Positions 52,033 to 61,689 of a stretch of DNA of 64,000 bases are shown here, one piece after another; positions within the stretch are counted from its first letter, which is position 1, and each line of letters begins with the position of its first letter. The DNA lies in assembly GCA_030144725.1 (NCBI GenBank), contig JASKMD010000029.1, positions 1,443,001 to 1,507,000 of the forward strand, given 5' to 3'. A program made the position numbers and the translations under genes. The notes under the pieces were generated by a model, which was given only the letters and a program-made list of their open reading frames with translations, did no database searches and was not told the DNA's origin. Source of the stretch: Haematococcus lacustris (taxonomy: Eukaryota > Chlorophyta > Chlorophyceae > Chlamydomonadales > Haematococcaceae).

Positions 52033-54933
52033 GGTCAGGTCAGGTCAGGTCAGGTCAGGTCAGGTCAGGTCAGGTCAGGTCAGGTCAGGTCAGGTCAGGT
52101 CAGGTCAGGTCAGGTCAGGTCAGGTCAGGTCAGGTCAGGTCAGGTCAGGTCAGGTCAGGTCAGGTCAGGTCAGGTCAGGTCAGGTCAGGTCAGGTCAGGT
52201 CAGGTCAGGTCAGGTCAGGTCAGGTCAGGTCAGGTCAGGTCAGGTCAGGTCAGGTCAGGTCAGGTCAGGTCAGGTCAGGTCAGGTCAGGTCAGGTCAGGT
52301 CAGGTCAGGTCAGGTCAGGTCCTCCTCTTCTGCAAATCCATCTCCTCCCTTGCCCACCAACCCCAGCCCTGGTGCCTGCTTGCCTGCAGGTGCACGTCAT
52401 TGACCGGGTTCCACTCCTGGGTGTCGATGCCGTTGACAATGCCACGCAGCTTCCACTTGGCTTCCCCCAATATGGTGTGCAGGCCCCAGCCACCCTCTGG
52501 GGTCAGGCACTCCCAGGCGTAGCCATGGCTCACGGCCACCAGGCGGTGGCTGGTCTGCAGCCCCACCTTCATGATGTTCATGTGCTCCCCACCCACTGGG
52601 TCATACAACCTGCGAGGGCATGCGGTGCACAGCCCCTGCCAGCCTGCCTGCCAGCACCTCCCAGGCACCTGCCTCACTAGGCACCACTCTGCACGGCCAG
52701 CTCCTTACTGTAACACTCAGTCATCGAACTTACTACCTTGCTTGAAAGGTATGACCCAGTTAAGCGGGGTGTGACCCAGCGGGGTGCGACCCAGCAGGGT
52801 GTGAGATGTGCAGGCACTGTCGTGGGCATGGCCATGGCCTACAAGACTGTGTCTCAGCTACTGCCAATGCCACTGCTGCCCCCACCCCTTGCCTCCAACC
52901 CCTCCCCCTGCTACCTGCAGCCCCACCTGAACATCTCCTTGTAGGTATCATTCAGTTCCAAGAATGCGGTTTCAGCAAACGGCCCCCTCCCTTGGTGCGC
53001 CATGTTGTGGATGACAAACACGCAGCGTGCGTAAGTCATCTTGCCGTAATCCCGGTAGTGAGCCTAGGGGCAGGCAGCAGCGGAGGGCAGCTTGGAGCCG
53101 CAGGGGAGCAGAGAGGGGTCTGGGAGGGCAGGGTCGACAAGGCTAGAACCATGAGCAGGCGTTGAGCAGCGTAGGGGAAGAGGAGAGCAGTAGGGGAAGG
53201 GAAGGGCGCAGCCACTGGCCATGGTGAGACTCTGGTGAAGCTGCACTGCAGTGGCAAGCCTTGCAGAGCGGCCTGGCGCTGGGCGGTGCGCTGCCATGCA
53301 GTGTGGGTTTAGGGGGTGGGCTGTAGCTGCTCACCTGCAGGTAGACAGGAAGCAGCGCGGTGTGCCAGTCATTGGCAATGAAGGCCAGGTTGGTGTCGCC
53401 GTAGGTGACCCCACCGCAGGGCACATGCCACACCTGAAGGTCAGGGTCTGGGTCAGGGTCAGGGTCAGGGTCTGGGTCAGGGTCTGGGTCTGGGTCTGGG
53501 TCTGGGTCAGGGTCAGGGTGTGTATTGCCAGTCACTCTGCATTGTCGACTAAATCGTATTCGCTGATTGTATCTGCTCAACATGGTTGCCTACAGCTGGC
53601 ACTGACTCTCCCGCACTTCCAGCGTAGCTGCGGCGCCACCTGCCACCCCACCCAGCCAGCCGCCACACTGCCCGCCCTGCTCCTGAGTTGGTCCCTCTCC
53701 CCTGGCACTGAGCTCTGTAGAACTAGAAACCTCGACCCTGGCTCAATCTCGTCGCTGCCTTTCCATGCAAGCATGGCCATGTAGCCTATTGGCCAAGCTC
53801 CCCTGTCGTTGCCCCGCCATGCAAGCCACTCACTGCCTCATATAGCAAGCCTCACATAGCGAGCCACTCACCGCCTCAATCGCAGCCTTGGACAGCATGG
53901 AGCACCTGAACAGCAGCTCCTCCCGGCTGCCGCCATAGATATCCTTGCCCCGTGTGTTGAAGCAGGCGTGGTCCACAAACACATAGTCCACCCCATCTCG
54001 GTAGGCATGGAAGAAGCCCACCTCCTGCTCGTTGCCAAAGCAGTTGAACTTGATCCTAACCCCGGTCTCCCACGCATCCAAGTAGTTATCGTAACGAGGG
54101 GCGACCACCATCACTCGGTGGCCTCGCCGCTGCATGGCTTTGGGCAGCGCGGACATCACATCCCCCAGGCCCCCTGTCTTGGACCATGGTGCGCACTCCG
54201 CCCCCACCATGACTACATTCATGACGTTGGGGCCCGCCAAGGGAGGGGGTGGGGCGGGCTCTGGGGGGGAAGCAGCAACGGTCTCAGGGGTCAGGGCGAC
54301 GGGTTCGGGCTGGACGTCTGGGAGGAAGCTAAGGCTTGTGGGTGAGGAGGGGGTGTGCGTGGGAGCTGAAGGAGGCGGGGGAGAAACTCGAGGTAGGGGC
54401 ATGTAGGTGGGGGGCACATAGGCTGGCTGGCTGACTGGACGAGGTGAGCTGTAGCCGGTGGGCTGGGGAGAGGCTGAATGTGAGGTGTTTGCCACATACC
54501 GTGCACTTTGCTGCTGCGGTTGTTGCTGCTGTTGCTGCTGCTGTGGCTCCCGTGGCTGTGTGGGAGCTGGTGCTTGATCGGCCTGCGGGGTTCCGACTGA
54601 CTTGAGCTGCATGACAGAGGTACCATTAGGGGTTATGACGGAGGGACATGTGCCCGCTCAATCCCGGCTTCACTTTGCTTTGGCCGCACTGCCCTCGTCA
54701 CCCTACAGCCTAACACATCTTACCCTGGCCTCTTGCTCCGTAAGTCTGTTGAGCTTAGCCAAAAGCTGCTGTTGGCTTCTTTTCCTCTCGTCAATCTGCG
54801 CGCAAGTAGCCAAGCTATCAAGCTGAAGAGCGCCCTGTGAAGCTGATGAGTTGGCGACGGACCTCGCGTAGCAGCTCGGCGTGCAATGCCGATAAGTCGC
54901 CGGACGAGGTGGAGGGTTCCGCTGATATTCTCC
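49641..54933 (-). CDS. SS2: Soluble starch synthase, SSII type, 10 exons resolved
   Basis: Exons (plus coordinates, 5' to 3'): 54724-54933, 53872-54606, 53335-53433, 52927-53063, 52384-52609, 51673-51816, 51296-51411, 50696-50802, 50194-50298, 49641-49834. They total 2073 nt and stay in frame to the TAG at 49641. A coiled-coil and a Gln/Pro-rich leader precede the GT5 domain. This starts [19 protein letters not shown] (ADP-glucose-binding KTGGL motif) and continues [20 protein letters not shown], [46 protein letters not shown] and [11 protein letters not shown] (second G-rich motif). [14 protein letters not shown] and the ending VAAKFQW fit SSII better than SSI, SSIII or GBSS. It transfers glucose from ADP-glucose to alpha-glucans in the plastid. 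The true start exon (transit peptide) is not certain; a candidate exon ends at 55010 before GTAAGA. Confidence 0.93.
51920..52033 (+). repeat. (GGCT)n array in a starch synthase intron
   Basis: About 27 copies of CTGG/GGCT, directly joined to the following GGTCA array. Confidence 0.93.
52034..52320 (+). repeat. (GGTCA)n pentamer array in the same intron
   Basis: About 57 perfect copies of CAGGT/GGTCA. With the GGCT array it fills most of the 567-bp intron 51817-52383, whose donor is a GC (CAG|GCAAGC). Confidence 0.95.
53441..53519 (+). repeat. (GGGTCA/GGGTCT)n hexamer array in a starch synthase intron
   Basis: About 13 hexamers alternating GGGTCA and GGGTCT, ending 6 bp before the acceptor of exon 53335-53433, so it occupies the polypyrimidine position on the coding strand. 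Confidence 0.9.
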
Positions 54934-55350
54934 CTGTGGTCAAGCATCGGCCTCATCCGCTATGCGGGCTCTGACCTGCGAGGTTGGCTCCTAAAGTGGG
55001 CAATCTTACCCGCAACCCTTCCGCCTGTATTGCAAAGCCCAAGGCGCCTGCTAGCTGACGGGTATGCTGGCGGGTACCAAATTGAACGGCCACATTGTCG
55101 CAGAGACAGGTGGCCTCGCAGGAGCTCCATCGGGCACACCACCAACCCTGTTGCAGTCCTTGATGTAGAAATCGACACAGGATTGCAGCTGAACATCTGA
55201 TGTGGCATCCATGAGGGCAATTTTTGAGGGCAATTGGAAGACCATGGAGCTACTTCGTTTGATAGCCCTGGTATTCCCTGTTATTGAAGCTCCTGGTCTC
55301 ACCCTGTAAATGCTCCGCTAATATCACCGCGCGACCTACCTATATAACTG

Positions 55351-57561
55351 ATGGCGTCCCAAGTGTGGCAAGCGGTGGCTCTGGCTGGAGCCAGGGTCAT
55401 CGCTGGCTCACACGAGCACCAGCGCCGCTTTGGGCTGCCCGTGGATGGTAGGCCAGCCTGGACTGAGCGTCAGCGCACCTGGGTGGTGCGGAGTGTGCGG
55501 GGGAAGGTGGTGACCTGGATAGAGGGTCAAGGTCAGGGTGGGGTGGTGCCTACTGAGGCCATGCGGGATGAGGTGGCCAGGCAGCGGAGGTTACTGGGGG
55601 TGGGTCAGGGGGTGGTGGTGAACAAAGCCTGGCGGGAGAGGGGGGTCAACCGGGGCAGCCTGCTGCGTCATGCAGTGGACATCAGCAGGCAGCTGGAGGC
55701 TGCCCACGTCAGCTGGCAGGCTGACTGGGCAGACTGGCAGGCACTTGGGGGGCAGCCCAACTCCAGGCCCTACCGCCCCCCCTCCCCCTTTGCGCTCACA
55801 CCCAGCTGCAGCTGCAAGGCGCACCACATCAAGCTGAACACCAAGGCCATCTATGGCCTGATGCGGGCCGCTGGCATGCTGCCAGCGGACATCACCTCCT
55901 TGACCAAGTTCAGGAATGGTGTGGCCGGGCCCAGGGACAGTGAGGTGAGTGAGCCTTGAGCTGGGCAGCCTGGCATGTTGCTTGAGGCATATTGCTGGTG
56001 GCATGTTGCTTGAGGCATATTGCTGGTGGCATGTTGCTTGAGGCATATTGCTGGTGGTAACATTGACTGATGGTGTTTGGGTGGCTCCAAGTGTGCTGAG
56101 TCGGCTGTGTCGGCTGTGTTGGGTTGCAGATGGCCAACCGCTGGATCGCCTTCCTTCCATTCAGCCTCCCGCCAGCCATCCAGCCATCCATCTGGCCAAA
56201 CGACGGGCAGACCTTCGCGCAGGTGGTGCACACGGTCGGAGTCACGGTCAGCTTGCTGTTCACGCGCCCCAAGCCAGCAGGGCCACCTGACTAGCTGCCT
56301 CGCATGGGCAAGCAGGGGGGCGCTGTCAACCCGCTGGCGCACCTGGAAGCCGACTGGCTGGGCTGCGACCCGGGCAAAACCAACATGGCGACAGTGGCCC
56401 ACGAGGAGCGATACCCCCCCGGCGCTGTGGAGTCCGTGTGGCAGCGCAGCCTCACTGCGGGGCACTACCTACCGGCAGAGCGGCATCACGCAGCACGCCA
56501 AGACCCATGGCCGGCATCCAGCCCGAGCACGATGTGCTGTCGCAAGTCACCAACTACACCGCCTCGCTGCAGCGGTACCGTGAGTACGTCGCCATGACGC
56601 TGGTGATCTGGCCCGCTATGTGGGCCGAGCTGTCCAAGCCGCGCTGGTCCAACGCCAGTTTCCGGCTGTACCGACACAAGCAGAGCACCGTGGCCAAGTT
56701 CTGGGCTGAGGTGAGTGGGCCGTACCCAGCCAGTGTGTGTGCTAATGTGTGTGCCACAATGCTTGTCATGTCTTGACACAATGCTTATGCACAATGCTTG
56801 TCATGTGCCATGCCTTGACTTGGGCTCACAATGTGTCTCTCCTTGTGTGCCTTGGCTGCAGACTGTGAGGGGTGCCAGGGTACGTTGCAACTCAGCTGCC
56901 ACAGGTCGCCCCCTGGCCCTGGCCTATGGGGCAGCAGGCTTCAGCGGCAGCGGCAGCAGGGGCAGCAAGGGCGTGCCCGTCAAGCAGATGCTCAAGGAAG
57001 GCATGCAAGCAGTTCCCCGGGCGTGTGGTGCTGGTGCATGAGTTCCAGCCGGTCAGCTCTGGCCGCACCAACGTGGTGGCAGGCCAGGCAGAGTCCTTCA
57101 GGTGAGAGACCCCAGGTGCATGTGCATTGTAGGAGTGGAGTCATTACATAGCTGTAGAATGGCACCTCACACACCAGCCCAGCCTGTGCCCTGCACCGTT
57201 TAGACTAGACATGGCTTGACTGAACACGCTTGGAATGGCAAGGAAAGATCTTGACACAGGTGCATTGACATACATGTCGCCTTGCAGGTGGCTGCGCCCG
57301 GTGCGCAGCATGGCGACGCGGTCCCGGATCCGGGGCCTGATGTGCTCAACAAGCAATGGCATCAGGTTCTACGACCGGGACGTGTCAGCCGCGCTGAACA
57401 TCCGCCGCATTGCAGCCGGGCCGGGCCGCCCCCGCGAGCTCAGCAGCTGGCTGGGCCGCCCCGCCATGCCTACCCCAGGCAGACCAGGCCAGGAGTGGGT
57501 GCGCGTGCGCGACAGAGGCCTGCTGCGGAAGCGGCAGCGGCGGCACCAGCGGCAGCGATAG
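55351..57561 (+). pseudogene. Fanzor (eukaryotic TnpB-like RNA-guided nuclease), near full-length, 4 exons, disabled as read
   Basis: Exons 55351-55944, 56130-56710, 56862-57101 and 57288-57561, with GTGAGT-type donors and CAG acceptors. RuvC-I is WLGCDPGKTNMATVA (Asp codon 56367-56369). RuvC-II is RVVLVHEFQ (Glu 57040-57042). RuvC-III is RFYDRDVSAALNIRRIA (57367 on). The C terminus is basic (LLRKRQRRHQRQR). Fanzors are TnpB relatives that cut DNA guided by an RNA from the locus. Lesions: TAG at 56292-56294, an extra C near 56468 and another near 56511, and a frame change near 57005. The usual four-Cys zinc ribbon between II and III is reduced to one Cys. Nominal length is about 560 residues, normal for the family. 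Homopolymer sequencing errors could explain some lesions; the stop would need another cause. Confidence 0.8.
55967..56058 (+). repeat. 28-bp tandem repeat in Fanzor intron 1
   Basis: Three copies of GCATGTTGCTTGAGGCATAT plus TGCTGGTG. Confidence 0.92.
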
Positions 57562-58028
57562 CGACATGTGCATCATGCCATGAGCCAAATAAAACAAACA
57601 ATTCGATTGCTCCTTACAAGTACTCACTCAAGGGGATGTGTGTGCGAGAGAGACGTGCATAGGGTAGGGCTCACACCGGTCTCTACAAGGGAACTAGGAG
57701 CACAATGTGGCTGAAGCAACACAATGTTCCGGCAGTAGGGTGACAAGCAGCAGGGCATGACACGGTACAGAGCTAAAGTGAGTTGGCAAGCTCCCCTACC
57801 AGCAAGCGCCTACTCCACCCAACCCCACAATTACAGCCCACCAAGACCACAACTTGGCACTAGTCCAAAATAGAATGCTGCGCCTGCGGGCTTCTCTGCA
57901 GCATGCATGCTTCTGACATGGCTAGCAATGTCTTGTTGTCCCAAGCCCCTTTGATCCTTCCTCACGTATGACAATTATGAAGGTTGTCAAGTTGTGGGTG
58001 TATCTCATTAGCTACAATGTCTGGTTAT
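57562..58028 (+). other. Fanzor 3' flank, copy 1
   Basis: Directly after the stop comes GCGACATGTGCATCATGCCA, then AGCCAAATAAAACAAACAAT, a segment repeated at 61488 onward. In known Fanzor/TnpB loci the guide (omega) RNA arises from the 3' end of the ORF and its flank, so this conserved segment is where such an RNA would lie. No other gene is seen up to the array. Confidence 0.55.
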
Positions 58029-61000
58029 GGGGCGGGGCGGGGCGGGGCGGGGCGGGGCGGGGCGGGGCGGGGCGGGGCGGGGCGGGGCGGGGCGGGGCGG
58101 GGCGGGGCGGGGCGGGGCGGGGCGGGGCGGGGCGGGGCGGGGCGGGGCGGGGCGGGGCGGGGCGGGGCGGGGCGGGGCGGGGCGGGGCGGGGCGGGGCGG
58201 GGCGGGGCGGGGCGGGGCGGGGCGGGGCGGGGCGGGGCGGGGCGGGGCGGGGCGGGGCGGGGCGGGGCGGGGCGGGGCGGGGCGGGGCGGGGCGGGGCGG
58301 GGCGGGGCGGGGCGGGGCGGGGCGGGGCGGGGCGGGGCGGGGCGGGGCGGGGCGGGGCGGGGCGGGGCGGGGCGGGGCGGGGCGGGGCGGGGCGGGGCGG
58401 GGCGGGGCGGGGCGGGGCGGGGCGGGGCGGGGCGGGGCGGGGCGGGGCGGGGCGGGGCGGGGCGGGGCGGGGCGGGGCGGGGCGGGGCGGGGCGGGGCGG
58501 GGCGGGGCGGGGCGGGGCGGGGCGGGGCGGGGCGGGGCGGGGCGGGGCGGGGCGGGGCGGGGCGGGGCGGGGCGGGGCGGGGCGGGGCGGGGCGGGGCGG
58601 GGCGGGGCGGGGCGGGGCGGGGCGGGGCGGGGCGGGGCGGGGCGGGGCGGGGCGGGGCGGGGCGGGGCGGGGCGGGGCGGGGCGGGGCGGGGCGGGGCGG
58701 GGCGGGGCGGGGCGGGGCGGGGCGGGGCGGGGCGGGGCGGGGCGGGGCGGGGCGGGGCGGGGCGGGGCGGGGCGGGGCGGGGCGGGGCGGGGCGGGGCGG
58801 GGCGGGGCGGGGCGGGGCGGGCGGGCGGGGCGGGGCGGGGCGGGGCGGGGCGGGGCGGGGCGGGGCGGGGCGGGGCGGGGCGGGGCGGGGCGGGGCGGGG
58901 CGGGGCGGGGCGGGGCGGGGCGGGGGCGGGGCGGGGGCGGGGCGGGGCGGGGCGGGGCGGGGCGGGGCGGGGCGGGGCGGGGCGGGGCGGGGCGGGCGCG
59001 GGGGCGGGGGCGGGGCGGGGGCGGGGCGGGGCGGGGCGGGCGGGCGGGGCGGGGCGGGGCGGGGCCGGGGGCGGGNNNNNNNNNNNNNNNNNNNNNNNNN
59101 NNNNNNNNNNNNNNNNNNNNNNNNNNNNNNNNNNNNNNNNNNNNNNNNNNNNNNNNNNNNNNNNNNNNNNNNNNNNNNNNNNNNNNNNNNNNNNNNNNNN
59201 NNNNNNNNNNNNNNNNNNNNNNNNNNNNNNNNNNNNNNNNNNNNNNNNNNNNNNNNNNNNNNNNNNNNNNNNNNNNNNNNNNNNNNNNNNNNNNNNNNNN
59301 NNNNNNNNNNNNNNNNNNNNNNNNNNNNNNNNNNNNNNNNNNNNNNNNNNNNNNNNNNNNNNNNNNNNNNNNNNNNNNNNNNNNNNNNNNNNNNNNNNNN
59401 NNNNNNNNNNNNNNNNNNNNNNNNNNNNNNNNNNNNNNNNNNNNNNNNNNNNNNNNNNNNNNNNNNNNNNNNNNNNNNNNNNNNNNNNNNNNNNNNNNNN
59501 NNNNNNNNNNNNNNNNNNNNNNNNNNNNNNNNNNNNNNNNNNNNNNNNNNNNNNNNNNNNNNNNNNNNNNNNNNNGGGGCGGGGCGGGGCGGGGCGGGGC
59601 GGGGCGGGGCGGGGCGGGGCGGGGCGGGGCGGGGCGGGGCGGGGCGGGGCGGGGCGGGGCGGGGCGGGGCGGGGCGGGGCGGGCGGGGCGGGGCGGGGCG
59701 GGGCGGGGCGGGGCGGGGCGGGGCGGGGCGGGGCGGGGCGGGGCGGGGCGGGGCGGGGCGGGGCGGGGCGGGGCGGGGCGGGGCGGGGCGGGGCGGGGCG
59801 GGGCGGGGCGGGGCGGGGCGGGGCGGGGCGGGGCGGGGCGGGGCGGGGCGGGGCGGGGCGGGGCGGGGCGGGGCGGGGCGGGGCGGGGCGGGGCGGGGCG
59901 GGGCGGGGCGGGGCGGGGCGGGGCGGGGCGGGGCGGGGCGGGGCGGGGCGGGGCGGGGCGGGGCGGGGCGGGGCGGGGCGGGGCGGGGCGGGGCGGGGCG
60001 GGGCGGGGCGGGGCGGGGCGGGGCGGGGCGGGGCGGGGCGGGGCGGGGCGGGGCGGGGCGGGGCGGGGCGGGGCGGGGCGGGGCGGGGCGGGGCGGGGCG
60101 GGGCGGGGCGGGGCGGGGCGGGGCGGGGCGGGGCGGGGCGGGGCGGGGCGGGGCGGGGCGGGGCGGGGCGGGGCGGGGCGGGGCGGGGCGGGGCGGGGCG
60201 GGGCGGGGCGGGGCGGGGCGGGGCGGGGCGGGGCGGGGCGGGGCGGGGCGGGGCGGGGCGGGGCGGGGCGGGGCGGGGCGGGGCGGGGCGGGGCGGGGCG
60301 GGGCGGGGCGGGGCGGGGCGGGGCGGGGCGGGGCGGGGCGGGGCGGGGCGGGGCGGGGCGGGGCGGGGCGGGGCGGGGCGGGGCGGGGCGGGGCGGGGCG
60401 GGGCGGGGCGGGGCGGGGCGGGGCGGGGCGGGGCGGGGCGGGGCGGGGCGGGGCGGGGCGGGGCGGGGCGGGGCGGGGCGGGGCGGGGCGGGGCGGGGCG
60501 GGGCGGGGCGGGGCGGGGCGGGGCGGGGCGGGGCGGGGCGGGGCGGGGCGGGGCGGGGCGGGGCGGGGCGGGGCGGGGCGGGGCGGGGCGGGGCGGGGCG
60601 GGGCGGGGCGGGGCGGGGCGGGGCGGGGCGGGGCGGGGCGGGGCGGGGCGGGGCGGGGCGGGGCGGGGCGGGGCGGGGCGGGGCGGGGCGGGGCGGGGCG
60701 GGGCGGGGCGGGGCGGGGCGGGGCGGGGCGGGGCGGGGCGGGGCGGGGCGGGGCGGGGCGGGGCGGGGCGGGGCGGGGCGGGGCGGGGCGGGGCGGGGCG
60801 GGGCGGGGCGGGGCGGGGCGGGGCGGGGCGGGGCGGGGCGGGGCGGGGCGGGGCGGGGCGGGGCGGGGCGGGGCGGGGCGGGGCGGGGCGGGGCGGGGCG
60901 GGGCGGGGCGGGGCGGGGCGGGGCGGGGCGGGGCGGGGCGGGGCGGGGCGGGGCGGGGCGGGGCGGGGCGGGGCGGGGCGGGGCGGGGCGGGGCGGGGCG

Positions 61001-61489
61001 GGGCGGGGCGGGGCGGGGCGGGGCGGGGCGGGGCGGGGCGGGGCGGGGCGGGGCGGGGCGGGGCGGGGCGGGGCGGGGCGGGGCGGGGCGGGGCGGGGCG
61101 GGGCGGGGCGGGGCGGGGCGGGGCGGGGCGGGGCGGGGCGGGGCGGGGCGGGGCGGGGCGGGGCGGGGCGGGGCGGGGCGGGGCGGGGCGGGGCGGGGCG
61201 GGGCGGGGCGGGGCGGGGCGGGGCGGGGCGGGGCGGGGCGGGGCGGGGCGGGGCGGGGCGGGGCGGGGCGGGGCGGGGCGGGGCGGGGCGGGGCGGGGCG
61301 GGGCGGGGCGGGGCGGGGCGGGGCGGGGCGGGGCGGGGCGGGGCGGGGCGGGGCGGGGCGGGGCGGGGCGGGGCGGGGCGGGGCGGGGCGGGGCGGGGCG
61401 GGGCGGGGCGGGGCGGGGCGGGGCGGGGCGGGGCGGGGCGGGGCGGGGCGGGGCGGGGCGGGGCGGGGCGGGGCGGGGCGGGGCGGGGC
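58029..61489 (+). repeat. (GGGGC)n pentamer array of at least 3 kb, with assembly gap
   Basis: Near-perfect GGGGC on both sides of the gap: about 1047 bp on the left and 1914 bp on the right. Unit slips (GCGGGCGGGG, CGGGGGC) cluster between 58820 and 59075, close to the gap, plus one at 59681. All six frames stay open, which creates spurious ORFs of more than 1100 codons. The right edge changes without a break into GGCGACATGTGCATC, the Fanzor 3' flank. Confidence 0.97.
59076..59575. other. 500-N assembly gap
   Basis: Exactly 500 unknown bases inside the array. The round number suggests a placeholder, so the real array length is unknown. Confidence 0.99.
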
Positions 61490-61640
61490 GACATGTGCAT
61501 CATGCCATGAGCCAAATAAAACAAACAATTTGATTGCCCTTTACAAAGGGTTTGTGTGTGCGATAGAGTTTGCATAGGGTAGGTTAGGGCTCTATCGGCT
61601 CCTAGGGTTAGGGACCTAGGTTAGGGACACACACCGGTCT
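61488..61640 (+). other. Fanzor 3' flank, copy 2
   Basis: Repeats the segment that follows the Fanzor stop at 57562 (GACATGTGCATCATGCCATG, AAATAAAACAAACAATT, then diverged TTTGTGTGTGCGA and ACACCGGTCTCT). No RuvC-III coding precedes it; the GGGGC array takes its place. Confidence 0.85.
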
Positions 61641-61689
61641 CTGACTCCTGTGGAGAAGTGTAGGGGCTGAGGATAGGGATACAGGACGG

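Noticed and set aside
51646..52680. Plus-strand ORF with RSGQV repeats
   Set aside because: Shadow of the GGCT and GGTCA arrays in a starch synthase intron; the minus strand carries the real exons.
53441..53519. Telomere-like repeat
   Set aside because: GGGTCA/GGGTCT hexamers resemble telomeric DNA only loosely; the green-algal telomere unit is TTTTAGGG or TTTAGGG, and this array is intronic.
49641..54933. Assignment to SSIII, SSI or GBSS
   Set aside because: SSIII has KVGGL in place of KTGGL and carbohydrate-binding repeats that are absent here. Internal blocks and the C terminus fit SSII best, though no tree was built.
55967..56058. CRISPR-like array
   Set aside because: The 28-bp units are contiguous with no spacers; it is a plain tandem repeat in a Fanzor intron in a eukaryotic genome.
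57968..61577. ORFs of more than 1100 codons (GAGRGG / PAPPR repeats) on both strands
   Set aside because: Pure products of a 5-bp repeat that lacks stops in any frame, interrupted by a 500-N gap. No start context, domain or splice signal.
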